A stretch of 64,000 nucleotides of DNA from Marinomonas sp. THO17 (GCF_040436405.1 NZ_AP031575.1:2560501-2624500), one strand, 5' to 3'. Positions 36,877 to 46,737 are shown, numbered from the stretch's first letter. Notes: generated by a model from the letters alone, not told the origin. Made by a program: numbers and translations.

Positions 36877-38124
36877 ATGGAAGTTGTGAATCAGATTATT
36901 GCTTTTTTAACCCCATATTTTGGTGAATACGCCCGCTTTGTTCCTATGATAATTGGTATCCTGTTGGCGGTATTAGCCTTTGTGATTCGTCGCCGTTTTG
37001 TCAACAAAATGAGAGCAGATATTGCGGTCGCTAAACAAAAAGACGTTGCAGCCCGTGAAGTGGAAAAGCCTTCAACTGAAGCTCAAGATTCTTCGTCACA
37101 AGCCATGTCTGCAGATATAACGCCTTTGACAAGCGAACAGCCTGTATCTGAGCAGCAAGCGTCTACACAGCTTGACAAGCCAGAAGAAGAGCCTGCTTTG
37201 TCTTGGTCAGAGCGAATTAAATCAGGTTTGTCTCGCACCCGACATGGTTTAGGTAATGGTTTGTCTTCCATCATCAGTGGCAGTAATAAAGTTGATGATG
37301 ACTTGTTAGAAGAACTGGAAACACAGTTGTTGATGGCGGATGTTGGTATCGACGCTACGCGAACCTTGATTGAAGGATTAATAGAAAAGCTAAATCGTAA
37401 AGAATTAAAAGATGCCGACGCTTTGATGACACACTTAAAAGCTGATATGCAAGGGATTCTAGGCCTGTCACAACAAGAGCTTGAGCCAAGCAAAGCGGAC
37501 GGCCCTTTTGTTATTTTGATGGTGGGTGTTAATGGCGTTGGAAAAACCACTACTATTGGTAAGTTGGCGAAAAAGTATCAAGCACAAGGTAAGAGTGTGA
37601 TGCTCGCCGCAGGCGATACTTTCCGTGCAGCTGCGGTAGAGCAGTTGCAGGTTTGGGGGGAACGAAATAATGTTCCTGTTGTGGCGCAACATACGGGCGC
37701 TGATTCGGCCTCTGTTATCTTTGATGCGATTGAGTCTGCAAAGGCGAAAAATATTGATATTGTGATTGCCGATACAGCTGGGCGTTTGCAAAACAAACAA
37801 AACTTAATGAACGAATTGTCTAAAGTCGTTCGTGTGATGAAAAAGTTGGATGAAAGCGCGCCGCATGAAGTGATGTTGGTGTTGGATGCGGGAACGGGTC
37901 AGAATGCCATTAGCCAAGCGAAACTTTTTTCAGAAGCAGTGGGTGTATCTGGTATCACTCTTACTAAGCTTGATGGTACTGCAAAAGGCGGTATTATCTT
38001 TGCCATTGCCAAACAGTTTGGCTTGCCGATTCGATATATTGGCGTTGGTGAGCAAGCTGATGATTTACGTCCGTTTGTTGCCCAAGAATTTATTGATGCT
38101 CTGTTTGCAGGGGATCAAGATTAA
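36877..38124 (+). CDS. ftsY: Signal recognition particle receptor FtsY
   Basis: About 415 residues; an ATG three codons earlier (36868) touches the GAAGAG ribosome site, so 36877 is preferred. The N-terminus has a hydrophobic stretch (about 15-35) and then an acidic, Gln/Ser/Glu-rich A domain (to about 110). The NG domain follows: GVNGVGKTTTIGKLAKKY (P-loop, about 209-226), DTFRAAAVEQL, DTAGRLQNK, TKLDGTAKGG and GVGEQADDL. FtsY receives the SRP-ribosome complex at the membrane. The start of ftsY-ftsE-ftsX-rpoH in the standard order. Confidence 0.95.
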   Translation: MEVVNQIIAFLTPYFGEYARFVPMIIGILLAVLAFVIRRRFVNKMRADIAVAKQKDVAAREVEKPSTEAQDSSSQAMSADITPLTSEQPVSEQQASTQLDKPEEEPALSWSERIKSGLSRTRHGLGNGLSSIISGSNKVDDDLLEELETQLLMADVGIDATRTLIEGLIEKLNRKELKDADALMTHLKADMQGILGLSQQELEPSKADGPFVILMVGVNGVGKTTTIGKLAKKYQAQGKSVMLAAGDTFRAAAVEQLQVWGERNNVPVVAQHTGADSASVIFDAIESAKAKNIDIVIADTAGRLQNKQNLMNELSKVVRVMKKLDESAPHEVMLVLDAGTGQNAISQAKLFSEAVGVSGITLTKLDGTAKGGIIFAIAKQFGLPIRYIGVGEQADDLRPFVAQEFIDALFAGDQD

Positions 38125-38153
38125 TCACCTTTGAAACAGGACAGTGAAGCAGA

Positions 38154-38825
38154 GTGGAAATCGAATTTCAGCGCGTAGGTAAGAAGTACGACAGCGGTCA
38201 GGAAGCTTTGTCGCAGGTGAGTTTTCATTTGCAGCAAGGTGAAATGGCATTTTTAACTGGCCACTCTGGTGCAGGTAAAAGTACCTTGATGAAGCTCATG
38301 ATGATGATTGAGCGTCAAACATCAGGGCAAATTTTTATCAACGGTATTGATTTACGGACCTTAAGTCGCCGTGCTATTCCGCAGCATAGACGTCGTGTTG
38401 GTGTGGTGTTTCAGAATCACCAATTGCTGTTTGACCGCAGTGTTTTTCATAATGTTGCTTTACCTTTGCAGGTGAGTGGTGCAGACCACGAGCAGGTGGC
38501 TAAGCGAGTGCGAGCTGCACTGGATAAGGTGGGCTTGTTGGACAAGGAAAAGTTTAACCCTATGGCCTTGTCAGGCGGAGAGCAACAAAGGGTAGGTATT
38601 GCTCGTGCCGTGGTAAACAAGCCTCAGTTGCTGCTGGCGGATGAGCCAACGGGTAACTTGGACCCTAAATTGTCTGCGGAAATCATGAACCTGTTTCAAG
38701 AGTTTAATCGTGTCGGTGTTACTGTGTTGGTTGCCAGTCACGATTTGGCTTTGGTGGCGCGTATGCGTCATCGCGTTTTGACCTTGAATCAAGGTCGAAT
38801 GGTCAATGATGGAGGGTTTGCTTGA
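38154..38825 (+). CDS. ftsE: Cell division ATP-binding protein FtsE
   Basis: 223 residues from a GTG start with a weak ribosome site. Walker A GHSGAGKST (about 36-44), Q-loop VFQNHQLLFD, signature LSGGEQQRVGIARA and Walker B LLLADEPTGNLD then SHD for the switch region. With FtsX it forms a membrane ABC complex that activates peptidoglycan hydrolases through EnvC at the septum. The stop codon overlaps the ftsX start (TGATG), typical of a tightly coupled pair. Confidence 0.95.
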   Translation: MEIEFQRVGKKYDSGQEALSQVSFHLQQGEMAFLTGHSGAGKSTLMKLMMMIERQTSGQIFINGIDLRTLSRRAIPQHRRRVGVVFQNHQLLFDRSVFHNVALPLQVSGADHEQVAKRVRAALDKVGLLDKEKFNPMALSGGEQQRVGIARAVVNKPQLLLADEPTGNLDPKLSAEIMNLFQEFNRVGVTVLVASHDLALVARMRHRVLTLNQGRMVNDGGFA

Positions 38826-39832
38826 TGGCGCAAAAGCCCAATCAACGAGGCGCTACCCGTGCCTCTGTGAAAGCCACAAAGCATCATTGGCCGTCGCGGA
38901 ATCGATTTAACATGAGCTTGTATTTCCGTCAGCATAAAACCACCTTGACGGAAAGTTTTACACGCTTGTTGACTTATCCGCTTGCTAGTGTGATGACCAT
39001 TATGGTGATTGCCATTGCTTTGTCCTTGCCGGGAGGTTTGTATGTGGCACTGAAAAATGTGCAAACCGTTACGGACCAATGGGAACAGCAGTCTGTCATT
39101 ACCTTGTATCTTTTCCCCAACTTAGAAGATACCGAGGCATTGGCTCTATCACACCGTATTTCTGCGCAAGCGGATGTGGATTCGGTGGAGTATATTTCGA
39201 AAGAAGAAGGTTTGAGGTACTTTGAGCGCTCTAGCGGTTATGAACAAACACTGTCTTCTTTGTCCGAAAATCCTTTACCAATCGTATTAAGAGTGATCCC
39301 GCGGGAGTCGGTTGACGTAACGACATTGTCTAGTTTACAGGTGCTACGTGATGAGTTGGCCAACAACCCAGAAGTAGAAATCGCCGAATTAGATGCACAA
39401 TGGTTACAGCGTCTTGCCAATATCTTGAGTTTTGGTCAGCGTTTTTCTTATGCATTATCGGTTTTATTGGTGATTGCCGTGTTTCTTATTGTGGGGAACA
39501 CCATTCGTGTAGCGGTGGAAAATCGTCGTGATGAAGTACTGGTAATGAAGCTGGTAGGAGCGACGGACGCTTATATTCGTCGTCCATTTTTGTACATGGG
39601 CTTTTGGTTTGGCTTGTTGGGTGGAATCTTTGCTAGCCTATGTATTTTGGTGCTTAGCTGGTGGGTGAGTGCTCCTGCTGAGCGCTTGATTGATTTGTAT
39701 CAAAGCGATTTTCAATTGCAGACTTTTAATGCAGATGAGATTGTTTTATGTTTAACTATTAGTGCATTAATTGGTGTAGTCGGTGCTTGGATTGCGGTAA
39801 ACCGACACATCAAAGATATGGAGCTGCAGTGA
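38825..39832 (+). CDS. ftsX: Cell division protein FtsX
   Basis: 335 residues with four predicted membrane segments (about 48-70, 205-228, 250-275, 300-323). A periplasmic loop of about 130 residues lies between the first two. An N-terminal basic tail (about 35 residues, rich in Lys, Arg, Gln) precedes the first segment. VENRRDEVLVMKLVGATDAY and IRRPFLYMGFWFGLLGG are the family's conserved cytoplasmic segment. The ATG at 38825 follows GGAGG. It transmits the FtsE ATPase cycle to septal murein hydrolases. Confidence 0.94.
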   Translation: MAQKPNQRGATRASVKATKHHWPSRNRFNMSLYFRQHKTTLTESFTRLLTYPLASVMTIMVIAIALSLPGGLYVALKNVQTVTDQWEQQSVITLYLFPNLEDTEALALSHRISAQADVDSVEYISKEEGLRYFERSSGYEQTLSSLSENPLPIVLRVIPRESVDVTTLSSLQVLRDELANNPEVEIAELDAQWLQRLANILSFGQRFSYALSVLLVIAVFLIVGNTIRVAVENRRDEVLVMKLVGATDAYIRRPFLYMGFWFGLLGGIFASLCILVLSWWVSAPAERLIDLYQSDFQLQTFNADEIVLCLTISALIGVVGAWIAVNRHIKDMELQ

Positions 39833-39962
39833 GATAAAGCGGCGATCGCTCAACAAAATGCATTCGCCACGTTATATCCACATTTATGTCACACATATGC
39901 AGAATTAACTTGTTAGTATTTTTGTCATACAGGGTATGAACAATTAAAAGGTGGAAATAGAG

Positions 39963-40829
39963 ATGGGTAAAGCTCTTCAGCCTATAGATATGATGACTCC
40001 AGGTCAGAACCTTGAGTCGTATGTGCAAACAGTAAGTCGTATTCCGATTTTAACTGCTGATGAAGAAAAAGCCTTAGCAGAACGTCTTTATTATCAAGAA
40101 GACTTGGAAGCGGCGCGTACACTCGTCATGTCACATTTGAGATTTGTTGTGCACATTGCAAAAAGTTATTCAGGTTATGGCTTGGCTCAAGGTGATTTGA
40201 TCCAAGAAGGTAACGTTGGTTTGATGAAAGCCGTAAAACGTTTTAATCCTGAAGTGGGTGTGCGTTTGGTTTCTTTCGCGGTGCATTGGATCAAAGCTGA
40301 AATTCATGAATTTATTCTGAAAAACTGGCGTATTGTGAAAGTGGCAACCACTAAAGCGCAGCGCAAAATGTTCTTTAACTTGCGTAGTGCGAAAAAGAGT
40401 TTGTCATGGTTTAGTAATTCTGAGGTCGAGTCGGTGGCTAATGATCTTGGTGTGACGCCAGACGTGGTTCGTCAAATGGAAGGGCGTCTAAGCGCTTCAG
40501 ATATGGCGTTTGATGCGTCTGCTGACGATGACGATGACAGTGCGTTTCAGGCTCCGTCGCAGTTTTTAGAGGATCATCGCTCTGATCCGGCGTTATTGTT
40601 GGAAAACGGCAATTGGGAAGAAGATTCTAATCAACGTCTTGAACTCGCTATGGCCGATTTGGACGAACGTAGTCGTAATATTCTGGTGCAACGTTGGTTG
40701 TCGGATGGTAAGTCTACTTTACATGAATTAGCCGATGAATATGGAGTTTCTGCTGAACGTATTCGTCAGCTTGAAAAGAACGCCATGAAGAAAATTCGTT
40801 TGGCGATGGGTGATGGTCAGTTTGACTGA
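39963..40829 (+). CDS. rpoH: RNA polymerase sigma-32 factor (heat shock)
   Basis: 288 residues from ATG 39963; a GTG at 39951 overlaps the AAGGTGG ribosome site and is rejected. Region 2 contains [37 protein letters not shown] and [18 protein letters not shown]. The RpoH-specific box [15 protein letters not shown] is at about 126-140. Region 4 has [16 protein letters not shown] and [20 protein letters not shown]. It directs heat-shock transcription. The 130-base leader after ftsX probably carries its own promoters; I could not identify a clear thermosensor stem without folding. Confidence 0.96.
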   Translation: MGKALQPIDMMTPGQNLESYVQTVSRIPILTADEEKALAERLYYQEDLEAARTLVMSHLRFVVHIAKSYSGYGLAQGDLIQEGNVGLMKAVKRFNPEVGVRLVSFAVHWIKAEIHEFILKNWRIVKVATTKAQRKMFFNLRSAKKSLSWFSNSEVESVANDLGVTPDVVRQMEGRLSASDMAFDASADDDDDSAFQAPSQFLEDHRSDPALLLENGNWEEDSNQRLELAMADLDERSRNILVQRWLSDGKSTLHELADEYGVSAERIRQLEKNAMKKIRLAMGDGQFD

Positions 40830-40849
40830 TCTACCTAAAATAGTTTGCA

Positions 40850-40875
40850 AAGCCCTCTCCATGAGGGCTTTTTTG
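40850..40875 (+). terminator. Intrinsic terminator of rpoH
   Basis: Stem AAGCCCTC/GAGGGCTT with a five-base loop, then six T residues. It stands between converging rpoH and the TonB-like gene and may serve both. Confidence 0.88.
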
Positions 40876-40933
40876 TATCTGAATCTTGTTACTTGATAAA
40901 CAACAGAAGAAAGCTTTGCTAAGCTGATCGCTG

Positions 40934-41794
40934 TTACTGACTACGTAATTGATCGCCAGGAATAAAACGCCAAGTGCGTATGATTTCTAATTTATCCACC
41001 TCTTTCTTTAATTCGCTAGGGAAGGTCTGAAAAGGTTCGGCTAGACGCACAATTCGCATGGCCGCATCATCTAAAACTCGAATACCGGAAGAATGTAATA
41101 TTTCAATGTCGTCTACGTAGCCGTTAGGTAAGATGACAACGGCTAATCGTAACTCACCATATAAATGGTCTCGTTTGGCTTCTGCTGGGTAGTGTATGTT
41201 ACCTATGCGTTCGATACGCCGACGCCAATCATCAAGATATTTTGCGTCTACTGCGGCTTTGGCTGATACGGACGTTAAACGTCTAATACGAGGACGTTTG
41301 GCGTATGACTGTCGTTGTTGGTCAAGTAAAGCCTCTAGCGTTGCTATGTCATTAGACAGATGGCTAGGAATCTGTGTTTCGCCACGAAAACGCTCTTCTA
41401 ATGTTTGAGGTTCTTTTTCGACTTCTTTTGCGACTTCTAGGGTTGATTGTTGCTCTTGTGTTGCTAATAGACTGGGTTCGTCAATGGGTTCTGCTGAGGC
41501 CAGTTGGGGTTGTACTGGCGGTGAAATTTCTTGAATGTTATCAGATAGAAATTGCGCTTCTTCCGTGGTGGTGAGCTTTTTCTTACGTAGCTCAGTACCA
41601 CTTGCTTGTTGGTTTGCTTGCGCAATGAAGTCTGCTTCTACTGGCGCTTTGGTAGTATGCTGTACCAAGGTCACTTCTAAGGTTTTTGGTTTGGGTGAGG
41701 GCAGTTCAAAATCAAAACTAACTAAGATCGCCAACAGCAAATGTACGCTGATGGCGATAAAAAGGGTAACGGAAAATTTATCAATCACACGCAT
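40934..41794 (-). CDS. TonB-family energy transducer-like protein
   Basis: 286 residues. One N-terminal membrane segment (about 8-26), a periplasmic linker rich in Glu, Gln and Pro (about 30-200), and a C-terminal TonB domain (about 205-285). The domain shows IHYPAEAKRDHLYGELRLAV, ILPNGYVDDIEILHSSG and DDAAMRIVRLAEPFQTFP, ending ITRTWRF-like (RTWRFIPG). The linker lacks the long Pro-Lys/Pro-Glu repeat of classical TonB. It follows gshB by four bases, the common gshB-tonB order of Pseudomonas. No exbB/exbD lies nearby. Confidence 0.88.
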   Translation of the reverse strand: MRVIDKFSVTLFIAISVHLLLAILVSFDFELPSPKPKTLEVTLVQHTTKAPVEADFIAQANQQASGTELRKKKLTTTEEAQFLSDNIQEISPPVQPQLASAEPIDEPSLLATQEQQSTLEVAKEVEKEPQTLEERFRGETQIPSHLSNDIATLEALLDQQRQSYAKRPRIRRLTSVSAKAAVDAKYLDDWRRRIERIGNIHYPAEAKRDHLYGELRLAVVILPNGYVDDIEILHSSGIRVLDDAAMRIVRLAEPFQTFPSELKKEVDKLEIIRTWRFIPGDQLRSQ

Positions 41795-41798
41795 GATA

Positions 41799-42746
41799 TT
41801 AGGCTAAGCGTTTCTCAATGGCTTCGATTAATGTCATGGCAATATTGAGATCAAATTGCTGGTCTAACTCCCTGACACAAGTTGGGCTAGTGACATTGAT
41901 TTCAGTTAAGTAGTCGCCAATAACATCCAAACCAACAAATAAAAGCCCTTTTTCCTTAAGTGAAGGAATGACCTGCTGACAAATCCAACGGTCTCTGTCA
42001 CTCAGAGGTCGACCTTCTCCACGGCCACCAGCTGCTAAATTTCCTCGGGTTTCACCAGAAGCTGGAATACGGGCTAGAGCATAAGGAACTGGCTCACCAT
42101 CAACGATTAAAATGCGTTTATCACCCTGTTTGATTTCAGGAATGAATTTTTGCGCCATGATTTGCTCAGAGCCCATGTTAGTCAGAGTTTCAATAATCAC
42201 GCTGACATTAGAATCGTCTGGTTTTAGACGGAAAATAGACGTGCCTCCCATGCCATCTAATGGTTTAAAGATGACGTCGCCGTGCTCTTTATGGAAGGCT
42301 TTTAATAAGTCCGCTCGACGAGTCACCAGTACCGGTGGGCAACACTGAGGAAATTGTGTGGCAAAGAGTTTTTCATTACAGTCGCGTAGACTTTTCGGGT
42401 CGTTAACCACCATGCAGCCATCGCGTTGAGCCTGTTCTAAAATCATGGTGCTGTATACAAATTCACCATCGAAAGGTGGATCTTTACGCATCAGAATAAC
42501 ATCCAAATCGCCTAATGCAATTTGTGACTCTTCACCTAAATCATAAAAATGCTCTGGCTTTTTGTGTACAGTAAGTGGACTCGCCATAGCATAAGCTTTG
42601 CCATTGTCGAGAAATAGGTCTTTTTGTTCCATGTAGATAAGCTCCCAGTCTTTTTCAGCGGCGGCCCATAACATGGCAAGTGATGTGTCTTTTTTGTAGT
42701 TGATGGATGCGATGGGGTCCATCACGATCCCTAGTTTAACGGTCAT
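41799..42746 (-). CDS. gshB: Glutathione synthetase
   Basis: 315 residues, full length. It joins gamma-glutamylcysteine and glycine with ATP. ATP-grasp features: KLGIVMDPIASINYKKDTSL at the N-terminus, VNDPKSLRDCNEKLFATQFP (about 123-142), DVIFKPLDGMGGTSIFRL and the catalytic LARIPASGETRGNLAAGG. The C-terminus has FVGLDVIGDYLTEINVTSPT. The ribosome site GAGGA is present. It supplies glutathione to enzymes such as the GST at 1187. Confidence 0.96.
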   Translation of the reverse strand: MTVKLGIVMDPIASINYKKDTSLAMLWAAAEKDWELIYMEQKDLFLDNGKAYAMASPLTVHKKPEHFYDLGEESQIALGDLDVILMRKDPPFDGEFVYSTMILEQAQRDGCMVVNDPKSLRDCNEKLFATQFPQCCPPVLVTRRADLLKAFHKEHGDVIFKPLDGMGGTSIFRLKPDDSNVSVIIETLTNMGSEQIMAQKFIPEIKQGDKRILIVDGEPVPYALARIPASGETRGNLAAGGRGEGRPLSDRDRWICQQVIPSLKEKGLLFVGLDVIGDYLTEINVTSPTCVRELDQQFDLNIAMTLIEAIEKRLA

Positions 42747-42945
42747 TCTGCAGTGTCCTCAAAAACGAGTATCCGACTGTGCTCAACTTAGTCGTAATAT
42801 ATGTATTGATGCTATAGAAATATGCAGGCGCTGAGAAGAAAAAATAGCTCTGTTTTTTCAATAGTTTGGGAGGACCGCAAAATTTCCTTATTCGACATGC
42901 TACCGTTGAGAGCAAAAGGAATCGACTTGGCTCTCAGTAATAATG

Positions 42946-44454
42946 TTACCAACTGCCGGATGCTTCATCTGCATCAATAAATAAATCATCAGCGCTTGGT
43001 CGATCTGACGGTAATAGGAGGTCTTCTGCTGAAGCTGGATCGGATTCTTCAACTTTTGGCGTTACTGTGGCCTCGATGTTTTCTAATTCGTCCGTCGCCG
43101 CCTTTTTGGTTGGTGCCTGCCGTGGCGGTTCAAATTCATCTTTGAAGCCAAGTAAAGGTGGACGATAAATACGGAAAGAGCGCATTAACTCGCCTTTGGC
43201 GTTAAATAGACGAAATTCAGAGAACAATTCATCGTAGTCCGCATTAACGTAATCCTGGCGAGCTTGGAAAAGCTCGTTTTCACTGTCTAGAACGTCTAAT
43301 AGAGTGCGTCGGCCTAAGCGAAATTGCTTCTCGTAGGCCACTTGGGACTCTTTGGTGGCGATCACGTAGTCACGGATGTGTTTTTTTTGGCCAGTAGTCG
43401 CCTCAAAAGCAGCCCAAGCAAGGCGTACAGTTAATTCTGTATCGCGAATGGTATTTCGGCGAATTTCCTTAGCCTGGATGTTTTGTTGAACTGCTACTTC
43501 TTTTTGACGCTTAAAAGAACCGCCACTATAGAGGTTGTAGTTCAATCTGACCATAGCGAGCAAATCTTCACTTGGGCCTTCATCACCGTCTAGGTTATTG
43601 TTCCAGGTTCGCTCTAATACAAAGTTTACGCTTGGGTATTTTCTCGCATCTGAAATTTTTTGAATGCTTTCGGTGGCAGCCACATCCCAATATGCTCCCT
43701 CGATGGCGGGATTTTTTGCCAATGCTTGCTTGATGGCGCTATCTAAGTCTTTGGGTAGTAGATCACGGTCTGGAATTGGGTAAATTAAGTCTTTAGGTGG
43801 CATTTCGCCGACCACTTTGTTGTAGTTACTTTCCGCATCTATGAGATTGTTAGTAGCAGCAAGGTAGTTGGCATGAGCTTTAGCAAGGCGTGCTGTGATT
43901 TGACTTAAGTCCGATTGACGTCCAACGCCTGTGTCGCTTTTTAGTTTGATCTGCTTGTAGATGCGTTGATGAGTTTCTAAATTCATGTTTGCCAAATTGA
44001 CAAGCTCACGGTAACGCAGAATATTAGCGTAAGCTTGTGCCACCTCTAGAGCCGTGTTTTCTACGGAGATAAGGGCACTCCATCGATCAGCTTCGGCTTC
44101 GTTAAACAAACGATCAACCTCGTTTTGTGAAGCAAAACCATTAAAGATGGGTTGATTTAACGACAGAGAGAGTTCACGTCGTGTCAGTCCTATGTCATCT
44201 GAATTGTTTTCATCAGCATAAGTGGTTTCGTGACCAATACCGGCGGTTAAATCAACACTGGGATAATAACCATTGCGTCTTGCTAGATCCATGTTCTCTT
44301 TTGATTCACGGTATTTGGCAATGGCTTGGCGCACTGTTGGGCTGTTTTCAATTGCAGTATAGGTTGCTTCTTCAAGTGTGAGCGCGGCACTGGTTATAGG
44401 CAGTATGAGTGTTCCTATACAAAACATGCATGTAATGGCTGTTCGGTAAAACAT
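42946..44454 (-). CDS. tolC: TolC-family outer membrane channel protein
   Basis: 502 residues from ATG 44454; a TTG further upstream (44487) is unlikely. Signal peptide about 1-24 (cleavage after TSAA), then two outer-membrane-efflux repeats: LTLEEATYTAIENSPTVRQA with LSLNQPIFNGFASQNEVDRL, and the second with NYNLYSGGSFKRQKEVAVQQ. RLGRRTLLDVLDSENELFQA is the typical TolC end segment. An acidic tail of about 80 residues, rich in Glu, Asp, Ala and Pro, extends past the channel core. It forms the outer-membrane duct for type I secretion and drug efflux. Expressed alone. Confidence 0.92.
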   Translation of the reverse strand: MFYRTAITCMFCIGTLILPITSAALTLEEATYTAIENSPTVRQAIAKYRESKENMDLARRNGYYPSVDLTAGIGHETTYADENNSDDIGLTRRELSLSLNQPIFNGFASQNEVDRLFNEAEADRWSALISVENTALEVAQAYANILRYRELVNLANMNLETHQRIYKQIKLKSDTGVGRQSDLSQITARLAKAHANYLAATNNLIDAESNYNKVVGEMPPKDLIYPIPDRDLLPKDLDSAIKQALAKNPAIEGAYWDVAATESIQKISDARKYPSVNFVLERTWNNNLDGDEGPSEDLLAMVRLNYNLYSGGSFKRQKEVAVQQNIQAKEIRRNTIRDTELTVRLAWAAFEATTGQKKHIRDYVIATKESQVAYEKQFRLGRRTLLDVLDSENELFQARQDYVNADYDELFSEFRLFNAKGELMRSFRIYRPPLLGFKDEFEPPRQAPTKKAATDELENIEATVTPKVEESDPASAEDLLLPSDRPSADDLFIDADEASGSW

Positions 44455-44551
44455 GTGTCTCAGTATCCTGTCTATATATCCAGACAAGATAGTAAAACGA
44501 AATTTGCCATTTTGTATGTAGCGATTCTGTTAGCTGATTTATAGAATACGC

Positions 44552-45286
44552 TTAATTTATATCCCCCCATAAAGTGTTGATCACACTCAGTGCCACCACA
44601 GGTGCGGTTTCGGTTCGTAACACTCTTGGTCCTAGGGTAATGGGATTAAAACCTTGTTTTTCAGATAGTTGGACCTCTCGATCGGTTAAGCCTCCCTCAG
44701 GACCTATGAGTAATCCAACTTGTTGATCTGTTTTGAGGGAATAGTTCTTTATTGATTTGTCGCTGTGATGATGCAGGGTGAATTTTAACATTTGGTTACA
44801 TTCATCAAGCCAATCTTCGAGTGCCATTGGCATGCGTATTTCCGGAACTACGCCTCGACCACATTGTTCAGTAGCGCTAATGGCAACTTGTTGCCAATGT
44901 GCGAGACGTTTTTCAATACGCTTGTCTTCGAGCTTTACTTCACATCGTTCACTAAACAAGGGTTGGATGGCAAACACGCCTGCTTCAACTGATTTTTGAA
45001 TGGCGTAATCCATACGCTCTCCACGTGACAAAGTCTGTCCTATGGTCACTTTTACTAAGGACTCATTGTTTAAGTCTTCAAATCTACTAGTCGTTATATT
45101 AGCTGAGCGCTTTTCTACGTCGCATAAAGTGGCGTGATATTGACCACCTTGACCATTAAAAACCCGTAATGGATGGCCCGATTTGAGCCTTAAAACTTTA
45201 CACAGATGTTGGAAACTGGTGTCAGGCAAGGTCAGCGTTTGGTTTTCACTGAGTTCAGTATTGATATAAATTCGTGGGATTCGCAT
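44552..45286 (-). CDS. rsmE: 16S rRNA (uracil(1498)-N(3))-methyltransferase
   Basis: 244 residues. N-terminal PUA-like domain (about 1-70: RIPRIYINTELSENQTLTLP then HLCKVLRLKSGHPLRVFNGQ), then a SPOUT knot. The knot carries QTLSRGERMDYAIQKSVEAG, the SERCEVKL segment, EQCGRG, LLIGPEGGLTDREV (about 192-205) and LGPRVLRTETAPVVAL. It methylates U1498 of 16S rRNA. It lies after metK in the same direction, 100 bases away across a terminator. AGGA precedes the start. Confidence 0.94.
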   Translation of the reverse strand: MRIPRIYINTELSENQTLTLPDTSFQHLCKVLRLKSGHPLRVFNGQGGQYHATLCDVEKRSANITTSRFEDLNNESLVKVTIGQTLSRGERMDYAIQKSVEAGVFAIQPLFSERCEVKLEDKRIEKRLAHWQQVAISATEQCGRGVVPEIRMPMALEDWLDECNQMLKFTLHHHSDKSIKNYSLKTDQQVGLLIGPEGGLTDREVQLSEKQGFNPITLGPRVLRTETAPVVALSVINTLWGDIN

Positions 45287-45333
45287 ACCTTGTCCTAATG
45301 AATAGAAAACGCATAAAAGTGAATTAAAAATAC

Positions 45334-45368
45334 AAAAGCCTTCCAGCGCGATGCACCAGAAGGCTTTT
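45334..45368. terminator. Terminator of metK
   Basis: Ten-base-pair stem AAAAGCCTTC/GAAGGCTTTT with a 15-base loop, with T-runs available on both strands. It ends metK transcription 20 bases past its stop. Confidence 0.8.
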
Positions 45369-45388
45369 TATAACGGAAATTAGTGGAA

Positions 45389-46552
45389 TTATAAACCAGC
45401 GGCTTTACGTAATAATTCGGCTTTGTCGGTTTTTTCCCAGGTAAAATTATCACCAGTACGGCCAAAGTGACCATAAGCTGCTGTTGGTAGATAAATTGGG
45501 CGTTTCAGATCCAGCATTTTGATTAGACCTGCAGGGCGCAACTCAAAGTGTTCGCGAACCAGTTCCACAATACTGGCATCGCTGATTTTGCCAGTACCAA
45601 AGGTGTTGATGCTAATGGAAGTCGGTTCTGCCACACCGATGGCGTAAGATACCTGAATCTCACATTTGTCGGCTAAGCCGGCTGCTACTATGTTTTTTGC
45701 CACATAACGACCTGCGTAAGCGGCTGAGCGATCCACTTTAGAAGGGTCTTTACCAGAAAATGCACCACCCCCGTGACGTGCCATGCCGCCGTAGGTATCT
45801 ACGATGATTTTACGCCCCGTCAAACCACAATCACCCACTGGGCCACCGATAATGAATTGCCCTGTTGGGTTGATGAAGTATTTGGTCTCTTTAGATAACC
45901 ATTCTTCAGGTAGCACTGGCTTGATGATTTCTTCCATAACCGCTTCGCGAAGGTCTGCCTGTTTCACTGCGGCACTGTGTTGGGTGGACAATACAACGGC
46001 GTCGATAGCGCATGGTCTGCCATTGTCGTCGTAGCGGAAAGTAACTTGGCTTTTTGCATCAGGGCGTAAGAAGTCTAATGTACCGTTTTTACGAACTTGG
46101 GCTTGGCGTTCAACCAAGCGGTGCGCATAAGTAATAGGCGCTGGCATTAATACATCAGTTTCGTTGGTGGCAAAGCCAAACATTAGGCCTTGGTCGCCCG
46201 CACCTAATTCTTTTTCATCGGCTTCATCGACACCCACGGCGATGTCCGCAGATTGTTTGCCGATGGCGTTCATCACAGCACAAGATTCCCAATCGAACCC
46301 CATGTCTGAACTGTTGTAGCCAATTTCACGAATGACGCCACGGGCGATTTCTTCGATGTCGACCCAGGCATTGGTACGAACTTCGCCCGCAACTAATACC
46401 ATGCCGGTTTTGACGAGTGTTTCACAGGCCACACGAGCTTCTTTGTCTTCCGCCAAAATGGCGTCAAGAATGGCATCGGAAACCTGATCGGCCACTTTAT
46501 CTGGATGGCCTTCAGAAACGGACTCGGAAGTAAATAATGAATATTCTGACAT
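45389..46552 (-). CDS. metK: S-adenosylmethionine synthetase
   Basis: 387 residues from ATG 46552 ([20 protein letters not shown]) with AGAGG upstream; a start six codons earlier is unlikely. It makes SAM from methionine and ATP. Motifs: [19 protein letters not shown], the hexapeptide GAGDQG with [11 protein letters not shown] (about 117-133), and [19 protein letters not shown] (about 259-277). Its leader contains a SAM-II-like riboswitch with a terminator, so expression should fall as SAM rises. Divergent from tkt, a common order in gammaproteobacteria. Confidence 0.97.
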   Translation of the reverse strand: MSEYSLFTSESVSEGHPDKVADQVSDAILDAILAEDKEARVACETLVKTGMVLVAGEVRTNAWVDIEEIARGVIREIGYNSSDMGFDWESCAVMNAIGKQSADIAVGVDEADEKELGAGDQGLMFGFATNETDVLMPAPITYAHRLVERQAQVRKNGTLDFLRPDAKSQVTFRYDDNGRPCAIDAVVLSTQHSAAVKQADLREAVMEEIIKPVLPEEWLSKETKYFINPTGQFIIGGPVGDCGLTGRKIIVDTYGGMARHGGGAFSGKDPSKVDRSAAYAGRYVAKNIVAAGLADKCEIQVSYAIGVAEPTSISINTFGTGKISDASIVELVREHFELRPAGLIKMLDLKRPIYLPTAAYGHFGRTGDNFTWEKTDKAELLRKAAGL

Positions 46553-46597
46553 GTTTAGTGCCTCTATCAATAAGATGAAAAAGCGCTAAAAAGGTAT

Positions 46598-46634
46598 AAA
46601 AAAACCCGCTTAGCATGAGATTCGCTAAACAGGC
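46598..46634 (-). terminator. Riboswitch-controlled terminator in the metK leader
   Basis: On the minus strand: arms GCCTGTTTAGC (46624-46634) and GCTAAGCGGGT (46604-46614), eleven base pairs with two G-U pairs, a nine-base loop and seven T residues (46598-46604). It lies 45 bases before the metK start. The 5' arm is also the 3' arm of a competing hairpin. Confidence 0.85.
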
Positions 46635-46656
46635 ATCTATACTGCTTCTGTTTAGC
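46624..46656 (-). promoter_or_regulatory. Antiterminator hairpin of the metK leader
   Basis: Arms GCTAAACAG (46648-46656) and CTGTTTAGC (46624-46632), nine perfect base pairs, with an inner GCA/TGC extension. The 5' arm is the 3' end of the SAM-II-like aptamer, and the 3' arm is part of the terminator, so the three structures exclude one another. Confidence 0.8.
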
Positions 46657-46697
46657 TGATTTTATATAGCGTCCGCAAGCCGAAACAAATCGACGCT
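46648..46697 (-). promoter_or_regulatory. SAM-II (SAM-alpha) type riboswitch aptamer before metK
   Basis: Fifty bases on the minus strand that fit the SAM-II pseudoknot. P1 is AGCGTC (46692-46697) with GACGCT (46668-46673). The loop opens with GATTT (the U triplet that forms the SAM-site triples) and ends in TTGC just before P1 closes. An 11-base A-rich linker ATATAAAATCA follows, then GCTAAACAG. TTGC can pair with GC-T-AA leaving the bulged T, as in the solved metX aptamer. Linker length and the AGCTAA element match that RNA as I recall it. SAM-II is known mainly from Alphaproteobacteria. Confidence 0.8.
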
Positions 46698-46708
46698 TTG
46701 AGCGGTGA

Positions 46709-46737
46709 ATAATGGCGGATAAATTGTTAAATAGCAA
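46709..46737 (-). promoter_or_regulatory. Sigma-70-type promoter of metK
   Basis: On the minus strand TTGCTA (46732-46737), 17-base spacer, CATTAT (46709-46714). The predicted transcript would begin near 46702, only a few bases before riboswitch P1, which fits a short riboswitch leader. Confidence 0.6.

Noticed and set aside
37083..37550. 155-codon antisense frame inside ftsY
   Set aside because: Shadow of the FtsY acidic region and NG domain; serine-rich product typical of antisense frames.
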